64,000 nucleotides of DNA from Dicyema japonicum (lineage: Eukaryota > Dicyemida > Rhombozoa > Dicyemidae), in NCBI GenBank assembly GCA_011109175.1, contig RDEW01000030.1, positions 242,094-306,093 on the forward strand. The letters run 5' to 3'. Shown here piece after piece: positions 46,757 through 57,860 of the stretch. The notes beneath the pieces are model-generated. The model made no database searches, was not told the DNA's origin, and saw only the letters and a program-made list of their open reading frames with translations. Position 1 is the stretch's first letter. Each line of letters begins with the position of its first letter. Both the position numbers and the translations under genes were made by a program.

Positions 46757-47066
46757 ATAATAATAACAGCCTTTTTCACGGAGCCGTGGTATTTATAGCT
46801 CCATATAAGCAGGACACACACTTTATTTAAGTAAAGAACAGTTAATTTTAACTAATCGTAAAACCAAGGAATGATCTTCACTTTTATTTTCTTGTGTGTG
46901 GGTCTTTTTTTGACTATCCAGTTCCGCAGTGAGAGTCCAATGATGACGGAGTCACTCGTCAAGCCTTTTTAGCATCGTAGATACGTGGAACCTTCCACCA
47001 GGTGAACAGCAGCGAGAATCGAACCCGTAACCTAAGTCACTTTACCCGACACCTAACCACTATGCC
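46757..47066 (-). mobile_element. tRNA-derived SINE, copy B (most complete)
   Basis: Minus-strand 5' end reads GGCATAGTGGTTAGGTGTCG (A-box half), then GGGTTCGATTC (B-box) about 30 nt later, a body of about 230 bp unrelated to tRNA, and a TTATTATTATTAA tail. Direct repeats TCATGTTTGTTA at 46745-46756 and 47067-47078 are the target-site duplication. The internal pol III promoter is oriented with the element. Copies: 10454-10744, and partial ones near 15060-15180 and 63285-63440. Confidence 0.88.
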
Positions 47067-47089
47067 TCATGTTTGTTAGTAAAATAAAT

Positions 47090-47405
47090 ATTAAGAAATC
47101 CCAAGACCACCAGAAAATAATGTGTCAAAGTCAACTAATTAAGTGATCCCGGTTCTAGCAACATCCGGACTCTACTCTACTGGTACACCAGCGATCCCAC
47201 CGTCTTTCGAAAGTGTCTCTTGGAATTTACACAGAAAAACTTGAATGGGGCCTGATCGGGATTCCTCTGCATGGGTAACCCTCTCCCAAGTGGTTTCCTT
47301 GCATAAATGCAGTATGAGTAACAAATTAGCATAACGTCATGCTCAGTGTCAATTAGATGTGAAAAAGAACCATTTGACTTTCCCTGACCGTCTCTAAATG
47401 TCAAC
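47090..47405 (-). mobile_element. LINE 3'-terminal fragment
   Basis: The minus-strand frame includes HLIDTEHDVMLICYSYCIYA, a C-terminal cysteine/histidine region of a non-LTR element. It ends with the tail motif CCGGGATCACTTAA (47139-47152, inverted) and CAAGACCACCAG, matching 37136-37190 inverted. Confidence 0.5.
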
Positions 47406-49209
47406 CAAATAAGAAGGAAAACATCGTGCTCAGAGCTCTTCTTTCAGAAAATCACGTTGATCTCACACTTATCCAGAAATCTGGGGTTTCATTGATCGTA
47501 CAACATCCACTTTTCTCCGACGACAGTGTGATTTGTAAAAACCTCTACCTCATTAATCTCACACCGATGGAGCAAGGAGGAACCCAAAATTTTAATTGGT
47601 GCGGAAATACTTGACACATGCTCTCCCACCTTTCTGGTAGTAAAAATCTACAAGCCAGAACATACCTTTGCTGAATCCCTCTTCTCAACAAAATTTTCTT
47701 CAATTCCAAGTCATGAACCTTTCAGTCATAAAATTTAACATTTGTCCAATATTTCCTGCTCAAGCATTGGTACCTGGTTTCTACGGGATGTCAATCAAGT
47801 GATATCCAGGAATCGTGATAGTTCAAGGTTTTTAAATCTTTGTCTCATTATCATATGATTCATATGCACTGCGCTGGTAAGGCTACCAGCTCCGTGGTCC
47901 GCTTCCTACGAGAGTGGTCATTAAACGCGGTAATCCCGGTTACTTCTGATTTATTAGAGCTGGTTATCCCCCTTTTTATGGAGTAGAAATTTAACATCCT
48001 TCTTTGTCTTCCTAACATCTTAATACCATTTTATCAAATAAACCTATACCAACTGGATTTACAGTCTCCAAAGACTTATGTCCACTTTTTATGAACTTGT
48101 GTATCTCCAAGGAAGTGGACAGTTAACTAGTAAAGAAGTCGACTGCACATCCTCACATTGGCCAAAGAAATATTGATCCCGTTGGATGATCCATTACATT
48201 ATTACCGGAGCTATTTGCTTAGGTGATTGATATACTGGGCAGAATCCTTAATTCTAAGTTTCTGAAGTTTTTATTTAATAGGGGGATCCTATATGTTCAC
48301 TCATTGCACTAATCATCAACGCGTACTGACCGATGATACCCCAAGTTCTTTAAATTATGGACGGATTCGTATCCAGATCCTGCCTTCATCCATCACTTAA
48401 TTTGTTCAGAAATTTAGGTTTTTCGACCACCTGACCCCGGAAAGGAACCTCCAAAAGATTGGATGGTCTCCCAGAGATAGATTATGTAAACCTTTCGAGA
48501 CAGGATAAGTAAAGAAGGATGAAGTCGTGCTACTTGATCGGGTTTCACACCCTTTGCTATAACCATGACGTAGCGAAGGTGCATAGTCAACGGTCTATTG
48601 GCTTAAGGTTGCATTCAAATAAAATTGTTTTGGAAAAGACCCATTCCTAGTTACCTCTGAAAGTGAGCTAATGCTCTCTCAGTTCTTTACCACTTTAAAG
48701 AAGTTGGCATTCTGTTTTCATAGATGGGAGATTCTGCAAGTGATTAAAACAAATAAATTGCATTTGGCGACGATAGCAGGATTTCAGCCTTCTAAATATG
48801 GAGTTGACAGAAGAGTCTCAATATTGGATCTCTCAGGAGGATTCACAAACGGATGTATCATTTAAGCGTATTGGAGAGCAGAATGTTGACGTGGAAGCCT
48901 ATAGTGGATTACTATAGAGAGAAATAGGTGGTCACATGAGCGAAGCACTATATTGTCTTGTACAAGACAGAAATTTATTTTTTGGGGGATCACTGTAGGA
49001 AAAAAGGACTTTTGATGATCATTTTGCCACTGATTATGCTCAGAAGTACATTGAAGTTGTGAGATATTACCACTTGCATTTTGTAAAAAATATGGAAAAT
49101 CAAGAAAGTTGAGGGAACATTAGATTCAGTCAATAATAAAAACCCAAAATGTGTGAAACAAAGATAAAGGAGTGAAACAAAGATTTTTTGCAGATATGAC
49201 CACCAATTT
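47406..49209. other. Intergenic, no supported gene
   Basis: Several open frames of about 60 codons (for example 47426-47614 and 48671-48865, plus) without recognisable motifs. Likely old retrotransposon sequence. Confidence 0.35.
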
Positions 49210-49430
49210 TCTCCACTCCACTCAGTTGTGTACTTTCTTATGGAGAGCTTTAGATCTTCCGGGGTTAACAATGTCATTTTTATCCCCGATAGATCAGCGT
49301 TGAGGACAGTCGGTGAGGTCATTCTTGGTCTGCCACGATATTTCCCAGTAATGGAAGTAATTTACCATCACGTAGTTGATAGCCATTCCAAACGTAAAAT
49401 ATGCCGAGGTTCCATCGATTTTCGATAATT
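49210..49430 (-). mobile_element. LINE C-terminal fragment
   Basis: The minus-strand frame MTSPTVLNADLSGIKMTLL followed by PEDLK matches RVTLPSVLNNDLIRINKTL and GEDLDSLRA of the AP-endonuclease family. Diverged. Confidence 0.6.
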
Positions 49431-49484
49431 ATTTTTTTATTGTTACAATAAAATGAACAAAATGGTCATACAGCTGCCACACTG

Positions 49485-50839
49485 AGAGCGTGGCTATTTC
49501 CTCTCAGGATGGCGAGTGAGATTCGTTGAAGTAACCAGCAACGCTCAAGGAGATCTCCTGTTCGTGGAGAAATTCGATTCCCTAGACGCGTCGCAAGAAA
49601 ACCTCTCTAGGTGGGGTTGTAAAATTGGAATTATGAACGCACTCACATGGCAACTGACTCTAATACCAGACGAGAATGCCTTAATCTGCTCTATATTACT
49701 TGTCATTCATGATACAAATCAATTGCAGCGCAAACGTCATATTTAGTGCATAACATGATTCATTCGCCATACTGAAGGAATTCATGTTATAATTTGCGTT
49801 GTCGAACTGAGGATCGCCAATGACCAGTAAAACAAGTTTTTCTTGACGCCTTATCCTTCCTTTAAGTTCACTAACAAGAGCGGATCTAAATGGTTCTTAA
49901 TTGTCAACCAAGACAAAGCTGAATATACAAAACTTGTACGAGTTGTACGCACTTACGATGAATCATGGAGAAAGCATAAATAGTTGGTTCACTACTTGGA
50001 GACTCAAAGATGTTACCCACAGAAAAATCCTTTCCACTGCTGCATATAAAAAATTCTTAACTATCTGGCGTTCTGAGAAGAGCATAACTACGAATACAAA
50101 GCTAAAATTGTATAGAACATTCGTGGTTCCAGTCCTGACATACAGCTGTGGGACATGGGGGATTACGAAACGGGAAATGGACAATCTGGATCAATTTCAT
50201 AGAAATCAACTAAGAAACATCTTGAGAATACATTTCCCGAAAAAGATATCAAATTCAGAACTGTACAAAAGATGTGGCTTAAGGCCATTATCAGAGGAGA
50301 TTCTCAAGGCTAGGTGGAGACTTTTTGGTCACATCTTACGAATGGATATGTTGACTTCACCAAACATTGCAATGGAGAACTGTTTCGCACAACTGAAGGG
50401 ATCATTCCGTGGCAGGTTTAGAGTGACGTTGCCTTCAGTACTAAATGATGACCTAATCCGAATAAACAAAACTCTACGAAATGGTGAAGATCTTGACTCA
50501 TTACGAGCAATGGCCCGGAACAGGGGAACATGGAAGAGGATGTGTGGGAGGATACTGGACGTGGCACAAGGGGAACTTAATTAATCTAATTAATTTTTGA
50601 TTTCCCGGGAGTGCTTAAAAAAAACAAGAGCGGATCCGGCTTCCTCGACTGTGCAACGAGCAGTCAGACCACTGTTATCGGTCCACGTTCTGCACACTTC
50701 TGAAAGAACGACACAATTTCTGGTCAAAAGTGGGAAAACTGGAGTATCATATAAGGTACATTGCTTCCGTCATAAGAAATGTACGGAGTCACTTATTAGT
50801 ATGCTTACTAAATTGAGCCATGGAACACTTAAAAAGTAA
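49485..50839 (+). pseudogene. Unidentified open frame interrupted by a LINE
   Basis: Left part 49485-49746 is open (GYFLSGWRVRFVEVTSNAQG ... DTNQLQRKRHI). Right part, from the end of the LINE to the TAA at 50837-50839, is open in the frame that continues across the target site (LTRADPASSTVQRAVRPLLS, then FLVKSGKTGVSYKVHC). An AATAAA follows near 50855, 50 bp before the convergent hnRNP A/B gene ends. I do not recognise the protein. The minus strand across the same target site is also open for about 80 codons, so the coding strand is not settled. Either way the LINE splits the frame. Confidence 0.35.
49887..50622 (+). mobile_element. 5'-truncated LINE insertion with 14-bp target-site duplication
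   Basis: The last 0.74 kb of the element at 43545-46539, in the opposite orientation and nearly identical. It encodes TKTKLNIQNLYELYALTMNH through to the terminal stop in one open frame (to 50584). It ends in GTGCTT plus an A run. Perfect direct repeats AACAAGAGCGGATC at 49873-49886 and 50623-50636 flank it. The preserved duplication and high identity indicate a recent target-primed insertion. Confidence 0.93.
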
Positions 50840-50889
50840 AAACGAGACCAATTAATGAATAAATTAAACCTAAATAATCACATTAAATG

Positions 50890-52433
50890 TTAGTATTGAC
50901 GATATGTAGAACTTGAATATCCGTAATTCTGAGGAGCTGATCTTTCATCTCCCGTTTTTGGATTACTAGGCACAGAAGAATTGTCATGCATATAAGAATT
51001 AACTCCATCACCATAACCTGGGATAAAAATAAACAAAACTGTGAATTGAAGGCAGCTGGTTAGGATCAGACTGTATCGAATTATCATATTGACTACGTCT
51101 ATTCCCCCTATCATCATTATCTGCATATCCAAAATTAGCATCGGGGGAGGATGGGTGGTTAGGAAGTACCGACGGATTTGTTGGATACTGAGATGGCCAC
51201 GATCGATACGCAGGATCACGCGGGTACGGATGGTATACCGGGTACTGTCCTGCTGGTCCTCTCTGATCAGGCCAGGGTCGATTGTAAGCAGGAGCCTGGT
51301 CGTCCCATCGTTCTCTGTATTCTACCACTAAACCAAATATGTACGTTGTAGATAATAACCACCAGGATCACATTCCATATAATAGTTACCAACGGGCTGC
51401 TGGTGTGGAGGACCATAAGGCATATACCGTTCTCTCCCATATCGGTAGTAATCCCGATCTGATTTGGGGTACTTCGGGTAGTTTCCCCTATATTCTTGTC
51501 CCTGGGGATAACCCTCATAAGTATCATCTACATAACCCACACACCATTACATCTCTTAGTCCTGTATTCCCCTCCATTTCTACCATAAGCGTATTGTCCT
51601 TTCATCTTATCGTTGGCAAACTGTCTCTCTTGTCGTGAAAGAGCCTTAGTGGTTTCCAATTTGAATCCTTCAACCATGTGGTTCTTAATTTCTACAAAAA
51701 TAGAATAGTTTATAATAAATATATATTCAACTTAAATATTTACGTGCTGCTTTGTCGACACTATCATAATCGTAAAACTTAACGAAGGCAAAGCCCCGCC
51801 TGTTGCCTGTATTGTTGTCGATTATTATATCAAGACTTTCCAAATCCCCAAATTGGCTAAAATACTCCTTTAACATCTCCTCAGTCAACTCCGGGTTCTT
51901 AACTCCACCGACGTACAACTTTTTAGTTGTCACGTGGGAATCAGGCTTATCAGCATCCTAAGTATAAACAAACTATCCTAATTAATCTAACTAGGCTTAG
52001 TAAGCTCTTCCTTACCTTGCCTAACAGCACACAATATGATAGCAGATAATACAAACCTCGCGTGGCATTGCTCTCTTAGTTTCAACTTGCTTCCCCCCAA
52101 TCACATGCGGACGATCCCGTTGTACGCTGTCCACGGACATCGAATTGGTAAAAGCCACAAAACCGAATCCACGTGTTCTTAATGAGTAAGTTTGATTACC
52201 TTTTTGAACGGGGGTCCCTCATTACAACACAGTCTATGATTTCTCCGTACTTAGAAAAATGTTTGTGTAGTGTTTCCTCATTTGTTCGATAATTTATTCC
52301 TCCAATAAATACTTTACGAAATTGCTCTGGTTCAAGATTCTGTAGATAAATAAATATTTAATACATTATCAACAGGTTTCTGTAATTTTACTTCAGTTTG
52401 TACATTTTGTTGAGGAGACTGACCACCAGACAT
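50890..52433 (-). CDS. hnRNP A/B family protein, two RRMs and a GY-rich tail (8 exons)
   Basis: Nuclear pre-mRNA-binding protein that packages transcripts and steers splice-site choice. Exons (descending): 52433-52392, 52339-52200, 52177-52057, 51957-51744, 51691-51551, 51527-51345, 51321-51040, 51017-50890; 1,251 nt, 416 residues plus stop. RRM1: [16 protein letters not shown] and TRGFGFVAF, ending KRAMPRE. RRM2: [16 protein letters not shown] and RRGFAFVKF, ending KALSRQE, the classic hnRNP A/B order. The tail is rich in Tyr, Pro, Gly and Arg, a low-complexity domain likely to drive self-association. Introns are 52, 22, 99, 52, 23, 23 and 22 nt; those of 99 and 52 nt are long for this genome. 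Alternative relatives are Hrp/squid-like or DAZAP-like proteins. Confidence 0.93.
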
Positions 52434-53729
52434 ATAAATGAACAACAAACTAATCAATGAAACGTTTTATTTATTTAAATAATAAATAATTATTATTAAA
52501 TAATAAATATATTATATTATAAGTAACTGAAGCCTGACACTGGAGGATAGGAGGCAGAGCTAAGAGATGCCATATGGGCTGGGGGCTCAATTGGACAAGG
52601 CGCTCTCTGAGCTGTTTCAGAAATTAGAATCGAACCTGCCTGAGGATGCAGGCGAGGAAGGTTTTTGATTGTTAGATATTAACTTTTTCGGTTGCTTAAA
52701 TAAAGATGAATTACGTAACTGAATTCCCTAAAAAACACTGAAAATAGCCGCACTGAACGAGAACAAGAAAACCTAGTTTACTTGTAAAAAACTAGAAGAG
52801 GATTCAAGAGTCACTCTCAATAATGAATTTATGAAACCAACATTCTTGGGCCTGCACAAGACAGGAACTTGGAAAGTTGAACTTTTTTCAGAGATCAGCT
52901 TCGATATCGTGTCCTTCTGGAACCACTCCAGACTGCCACATGACATTCTTTACAAAAGAACTAGGGGTACAGAGATTTGTACGAGATTCTGGAGGAAGTA
53001 TAGTGGCTGTTTGGGCCTAGAGACCCCCTACAGCGTAACCATGAATGGTTATTTTGTTTTTAACGTTTTTTGGACTTTTCGTGAATGACTAATCCACGTT
53101 TTCATAGTCGACCAAGAACAACCCTACCGGCCGTCCTGGATAAAGACCTTAAAAAACCAGAGACGTTACAGAGACTGGAAAGAACTTCCAAAATGCTGGT
53201 AGAATAACTTGACAGCTACTCGATTTTGGGCATCTTTGCTACTTCGACACTGAATTCCAGACATTCTGACACATATAGATGATCCACAAAGTCGGAAACT
53301 ATCTACCAGAAATTTTTAATGAAATATATAGTAGTTACACTTAGAAATCATCCCAAACTATATGTGGACATTAATAATGCGAAAGGTAAAGTATTGCTGT
53401 CAGTAGGTCTTCGATCTCTTTAACTAATGCTCTGAAAATAGCGGCTACTCAAAAAAAATTTTTGGGTGAAAGAGAATTGATCTACGGATAAAAGGAATAT
53501 GATGATGACACCCTTGGAGGTCCTAATCCTAGGAAATAATCGAGGGGCTTAATCCAACGTGATCAAAAGACAACCCGATCCCAACGAGCTGTGTAGAATC
53601 CAGGGAAGACCATCGAGCGAAGCTGAGAGCTTATATTAAATTTGTCGGGATCACTTAGTTTGCTTTTTCGGTTTAACGGTGGTCTTGGATAAAAATTTAA
53701 TTGAGTAATGAAAATTACGCAGATAGCCC
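52434..53729. other. Intergenic, possible LINE debris
   Basis: 52434-52520 is the A/T-rich upstream region of the hnRNP A/B gene. The plus-strand open frame 52831-53088 (85 codons, KTGTWKVELFSEISF...) has no known motif. At 53647-53658 the LINE tail motif GGGATCACTTAG occurs. Confidence 0.35.
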
Positions 53730-54090
53730 TCCTCAGATGCTAGTCGACTATGATCGAATGAACTGCCAGCTAGTATTGTATAAATTGGCTACAAATTCAA
53801 CGTGGATTGAGGTAAAGAAAGTCTTTGATTCAATGGACCACAATTGTCTACCAACATGGACTTGAAACCGTAAAAAACTTAATCAGCAAAAGGAAAGTAT
53901 CCCTGAACATCAACAAGGAGAGGATTGAAATGATAAAATTGAGCCATGCAATACTACAAGGAGACCCATTGTCTCGGATGAATGGAGGTGTTGAAGGATT
54001 CATGGGACTGAATCAAACGCCTTTTAAAAGTCTAACGAGACTGATACTTTCCGTAGATGCCGCTTTGGTTCGTTGAAGCCTTCCGAGATA
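53730..54090 (+). mobile_element. LINE RT fragment
   Basis: VKKVFDSMDHNCL (RT motif A) at about 53815-53855 and a frame with SLNINKERIEMIKLSHAILQ followed by GDPLS (RT motif B) at about 53900-53975. They belong to one decayed RT, from a family different from the others here. Confidence 0.6.
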
Positions 54091-54106
54091 AATTGTGTCA
54101 AGGAAG

Positions 54107-54946
54107 TTAAGTGTGTTGTTGTGGAACGTTCCGATCTGAATCTGTGCTGGTAGTGACAAAAGGGCAAATGAGTTTTATTTTCCAAAGTACGAGTTTTTCC
54201 ATGAGGTCAGGGATATCAGGCGGTAAGAGCGGACGTAAGGCTTTCGGTTTCCTGGTTTTAAGACAGGTATGATATGTCAGTTCTTTCCATTTACTGGGAA
54301 TAGCGTTCGTGTTTGAGGACAAATTAAAAATTGAAGCAATCGATCTGATTGCAGTCTCTCCAATATGTTTTAGCAGAATTCCATGAATACCATCTGGACC
54401 AGACATACATGACTTCTTCACGGATCTTACTGCCTGTGTAACCTTGTCATGCGTAAAAAGTTCGACCCATGAGATGGTTAAGGTACCAAATATTGTAGGC
54501 GACAGGAGTGAGTCTTCGAAAAGTCCTTAGAGGCGTTATACTTCATCAGGTTTGGTCCATCTTCAGAGCGTTCCTCTTCTTATAAGGGAACAAGTTTCGG
54601 AGTCGAACGTAGTGTTATAGCATTTATACGATGCTTGGGGGCTAACAGCTTTTCTGCTCAGAAGATTACACGGGTTAGATGATCCACTGCCGTGTCGACA
54701 GAATCAAATGTGTAAGGGTCAAATCCAGTAGGTTACGATCTTTGAAATTTCAGTCTGCTTGTTTTAGAAGGTTGCTTTGTTCATATGTGGGCTATTGAAT
54801 CGGCTCAACTTTAGTATAATTGGATTATGATCAATATGGAAGTTTCCATGAATTAGCGGGGCAATCCTGAGAATAAATTGACAGGCCGGGTGAAGTTTCG
54901 GAAGTCCATTGCTGACAGGCATCCAAAAAAGGTAGATAAAGTGCAA
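54107..54946 (-). mobile_element. LINE endonuclease-to-RT fragment
   Basis: Minus strand: FHIDHNPIILKLSRFNSPH (endonuclease DHNP end, about 54770-54850) followed at 54421-54107 by KKSCMSGPDGIHGILLKHIG (RT motif 1) and PDLMEKLVLWKIK. The order EN then RT is right for a Jockey/CR1-group element. Frame-broken. Confidence 0.7.
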
Positions 54947-55070
54947 TAATTGTTTAATGTTTGGAAAAAATATTTAAATTAAAGAACATTGTTGTGGTCT
55001 AGTAATAAAAATTTATAAAATATTTAAATTAATTTAGCGCGAGATAGTTTTGTTTGTTTGAAATTGAACG

Positions 55071-56741
55071 ATGGTGCCGTTTGGATTTAACCCTAATGAA
55101 CTCAATCAATCGTCCTCTTCTGTGTTTCCATCACAGTCAAACATTGGAGGAGGTCTGAATCAGACTATAATGACTTCTAACCCTTCATCTGGTTTTTTGG
55201 TATACATTATATCAGGGTTCGGTGGAGGATTTTCTCAGATTTCGTCTCAGTCATATCCATCCTTGGTGGAGTGGGACCAAGTACACAGGCAGGAATTAGG
55301 AATTTAGGAGGGATGTCACAAAATACTGGAAATGCAACATTTGGTGCCTATATTCATGATTACAGGATTTGGGGATTGAACCAGAGTGGAATGGGTGCAA
55401 GCAAGCCCTTTGGGGGTTTAGTGGGAATTTTGGATCTCAGAATACTGGCCAATCATCGGGTTGTTATGGTGATGCACCTTAGGAGGTTTCGGAAGTGGAT
55501 TCCCTCAAAATAATCCTAACCAATCATTTGGAGGATTCGGGGGAACTTCAAAAGTGGGATTTGGAGTAACACCAGGAGTGGGTTCTTTGAATTTTGGTTT
55601 CAATCAGTCATGTGGTTATTTTTTCGGTAATCTTTCGACAGCACCTGGATACTCACAAAGTTCAAACGTTTCTTTTGGAGGATTTGGGGGACAGAATACA
55701 CTAGGTGGGAATTTGGGGGGATTTTCGCAGAATACTGGTAGTTCTGGCGGGTTATTCAAGGATTTGGGGATTCTCTCAGCCTTCTAATCTTTTTGGAGGA
55801 CATGGAAGTTCTCTTCTAGCTGGGGGAAATTCGCTGTCTGGTTTGTGATTAATTGAGCTCAGGATTTGGGGGTACAGGATTTGGCGGCAATGTGGGTTTC
55901 TCACAAAATAGTTATTTCAACCAACCAACTGGTAGTCCTCGATATAATCTCCCAATTAGGAGGACCTGGGGGATTTCAAAACTCTAATCAGAACGCATTT
56001 GGAGGTTTCAACAACCAGGACCTGTCGGGGGACAGAATGTGGGGTTCAACCAGTCAGGTAGTCTAATTTTTAATAATAGGAGGATTTGGAATGGGATTCT
56101 CACAGAATATTTCCGGGTTTAATACGAATATGGGTGGAATGGGTTGTATAGGCAACCCCCAGCAGATTTTGACTCAACCACTGAATGAAAAATTGGACAA
56201 GAATGTTATAGAAATACTTAACTCAATCCAAGAATACGATAAACTGGAGACTCAAATGAGAGAAGCTGAGGAAAATGCATCGGGGCCCTCATTTGAGGAT
56301 TATTGTAGCCAACTGGCCAGACTACAGCGAAATTGGTGCCCTGTACTGTCCACTGTTGACAAGCTGAGTCATGACATTCGGATTTTTCTTACAGAACAGA
56401 GTGATCTTGAATCACAGATGCGGAATTTGCAGTATAATTTGTCCTCAAAGTGTAAGGAAGAGCGAACGAGACTTTTGCAGAGATTATTGGTCTCTAGGGT
56501 GGACGAACTTGCTTTGAAAATGAATAAGCTGAAGTCGAGATTACTGAAATTGACTAGTGAGTCTGAACTGTTTTTCCGTATGGGACTGGATTCTACTGAG
56601 TCTGTGACCCAATATTACACAAAACTTGCCCATTTGACGTGTAGTTCGATAGACCAATGGGAGATAAAGATTAATCAACTCACCACTATTGTTAGCCACC
56701 TTGAAAGATCGCTCAGCTATCCAAAAATTACTTACATTTGA
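55071..56741 (+). CDS. FG-repeat nucleoporin, probably Nup58 (Nup62 subcomplex)
   Basis: Channel nucleoporin: FG repeats line the pore and bind transport receptors. From the ATG at 55071, about 1 kb encodes Gly/Asn/Ser-rich FG repeats (GFGGGF, SFGGFGG, NFGSQN, GFNQSGG). The 3' part (from about 56150) is helical: LDKNVIEILNSIQEYDKLE, LARLQRNWCPVLSTVDKLSHD, VTQYYTKLAHL, ending KITYI-stop. The helix pattern best fits Nup58; Nup62 or Nup54 are possible. Introns of 22-28 nt at 55192-55215, 55266-55288, 55344-55365, 55460-55482, 55841-55862, 55932-55959 and 56058-56079 join FG frames. To keep the FG frame, one base is missing in each of several homopolymers: GGGG 55371-55374, GGGGG 55412-55416, GGGG 55766-55769, TTT 56006-56008. 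This suggests assembly errors rather than decay. Confidence 0.72.
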
Positions 56742-56844
56742 AAATTTATTTTTGCTTTTATGTATTACTTCATTAATTATGTGTCTTGGTCATGATTAGT
56801 TGTTGGTTCGTTCCCCGAAACACTACCTGGCTGATTGAAAGATT

Positions 56845-56990
56845 TCCTGACGCTCTATGTCTTCTAAGAGTCGTCATGTGATTCACCTGTGGGGAAACGC
56901 AGTGTCGAAAAAAATTACTTTTATTCTTACTCCGCAGGAGAGGTTCTCACAACCACGGCTGTGGATTAACGTGATGGCTAGAATGGACTC
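56845..56990 (+). repeat. Dispersed repeat R, copy 3
   Basis: GTCGTCATGTGATTCACCTG and ACTCCGCAGGAGAGGTTCTC align with copies at 5695-5850 and 26875-27020. Confidence 0.5.
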
Positions 56991-57059
56991 GTTCTACTCC
57001 GACCATGAGAACTTGATATACCTTGATTAGACGATTTTTTATTGAAAAACAATTTATTA

Positions 57060-57860
57060 ACATAAAGTAAAGTTGTCATGGCAAGTCTCCATTATGACCT
57101 GCAGGCATTGAGCACGCAATGGGAGTTATCTCTCATAATCGCAAGCCTAATGTTCTGGAAAATCCATCGAGTCATTTTAGGTACGTCCGTCCGATTAACC
57201 TGATAAAATCTGACGTGCTCGGGCCAGTAACACCAGACTTCTAACGGAGATCGGCTGGAAAACGAACCGGTCACGATGCTGTGGTACTTCCTCCTTTTCA
57301 TATATCGGCAGTCCTCGCTGCGGAACCCGCGCGCAACGATGACTTAATCAAATTTCCATTTGAGAAAGTATCCTAGCACGTTGAATCCCAAGCAAGACAC
57401 CTCCCTCGGTTCATGGGATGGTTGTTGCGCCATCCGGCCTCTTGCTATCACCTCTGTCAAGACCAACGGGCTTTAGAAGGCACGTAAACTCTGCGTCTTC
57501 GATATCTTTTATGACAGGGAATCTCCCGGAGCTCCGTACTGCTTGTGTAGTCTTTTTTTGTGAACCATCCCACCACATCGGCATTGGTGTTCCAAGCCAA
57601 TAAGCAACTTCAACGCAGATTGTATTCGCGTAGCGCAGAGTACAACTGCCCATACCGGGAGGGTAATTCTCAGTGGACTCAGCATTCAGACATGTGCAAC
57701 GATGGGTATCAACAAACATTAGCTTTTTTTCACAAAGGATTTTATCCCAATCCTTTTGAGAGGTAAAGTTCTTCAGAGCACCAAACCCGTTTGCTGTCCA
57801 CTGCTGGATAACCGCGTCAAACACAAGGTCCAAACTCAATCAGTGGCAGGAAAATTGAGT
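57060..57860 (-). mobile_element. LINE C-terminal fragment, RLE-like family, lineage II
   Basis: Minus strand: 57839-57411 is open for 142 codons, with ALKNFTSQKDWDKILCEKK and LLKPVGLDRGDSKRPDGATT. After a frame break come AWDSTCSGTFS-like and RFVFQPISV segments, then WIFQNIRLAIMRDNSHCVL and a stop near 57092. The KRPDG...WDSTC order matches the endonuclease-like core in 29794-30672 but the sequences are clearly diverged, hence a second lineage. Also seen at 15380-16010 and 34430-34510. Confidence 0.75.

Noticed and set aside
49500-50800. TFIIH p34 (GTF2H3) on the minus strand across the LINE insertion site
   Set aside because: A stretch resembling the conserved MN..FA.Q region can be forced, but the following cysteine and LQQ motifs do not align and the intron needed would be only 20 nt. 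Left unidentified.
51089-51638. Two plus-strand open frames of 80 and 99 codons
   Set aside because: They are antisense to the GY-rich tail of the hnRNP A/B gene, whose exon structure is confirmed by frame and length.
55192-56079. Programmed frameshifting in the nucleoporin
   Set aside because: Breaks occur at several unrelated homopolymers, each short by one base, with no slippery-site or structure logic; assembly error is simpler.
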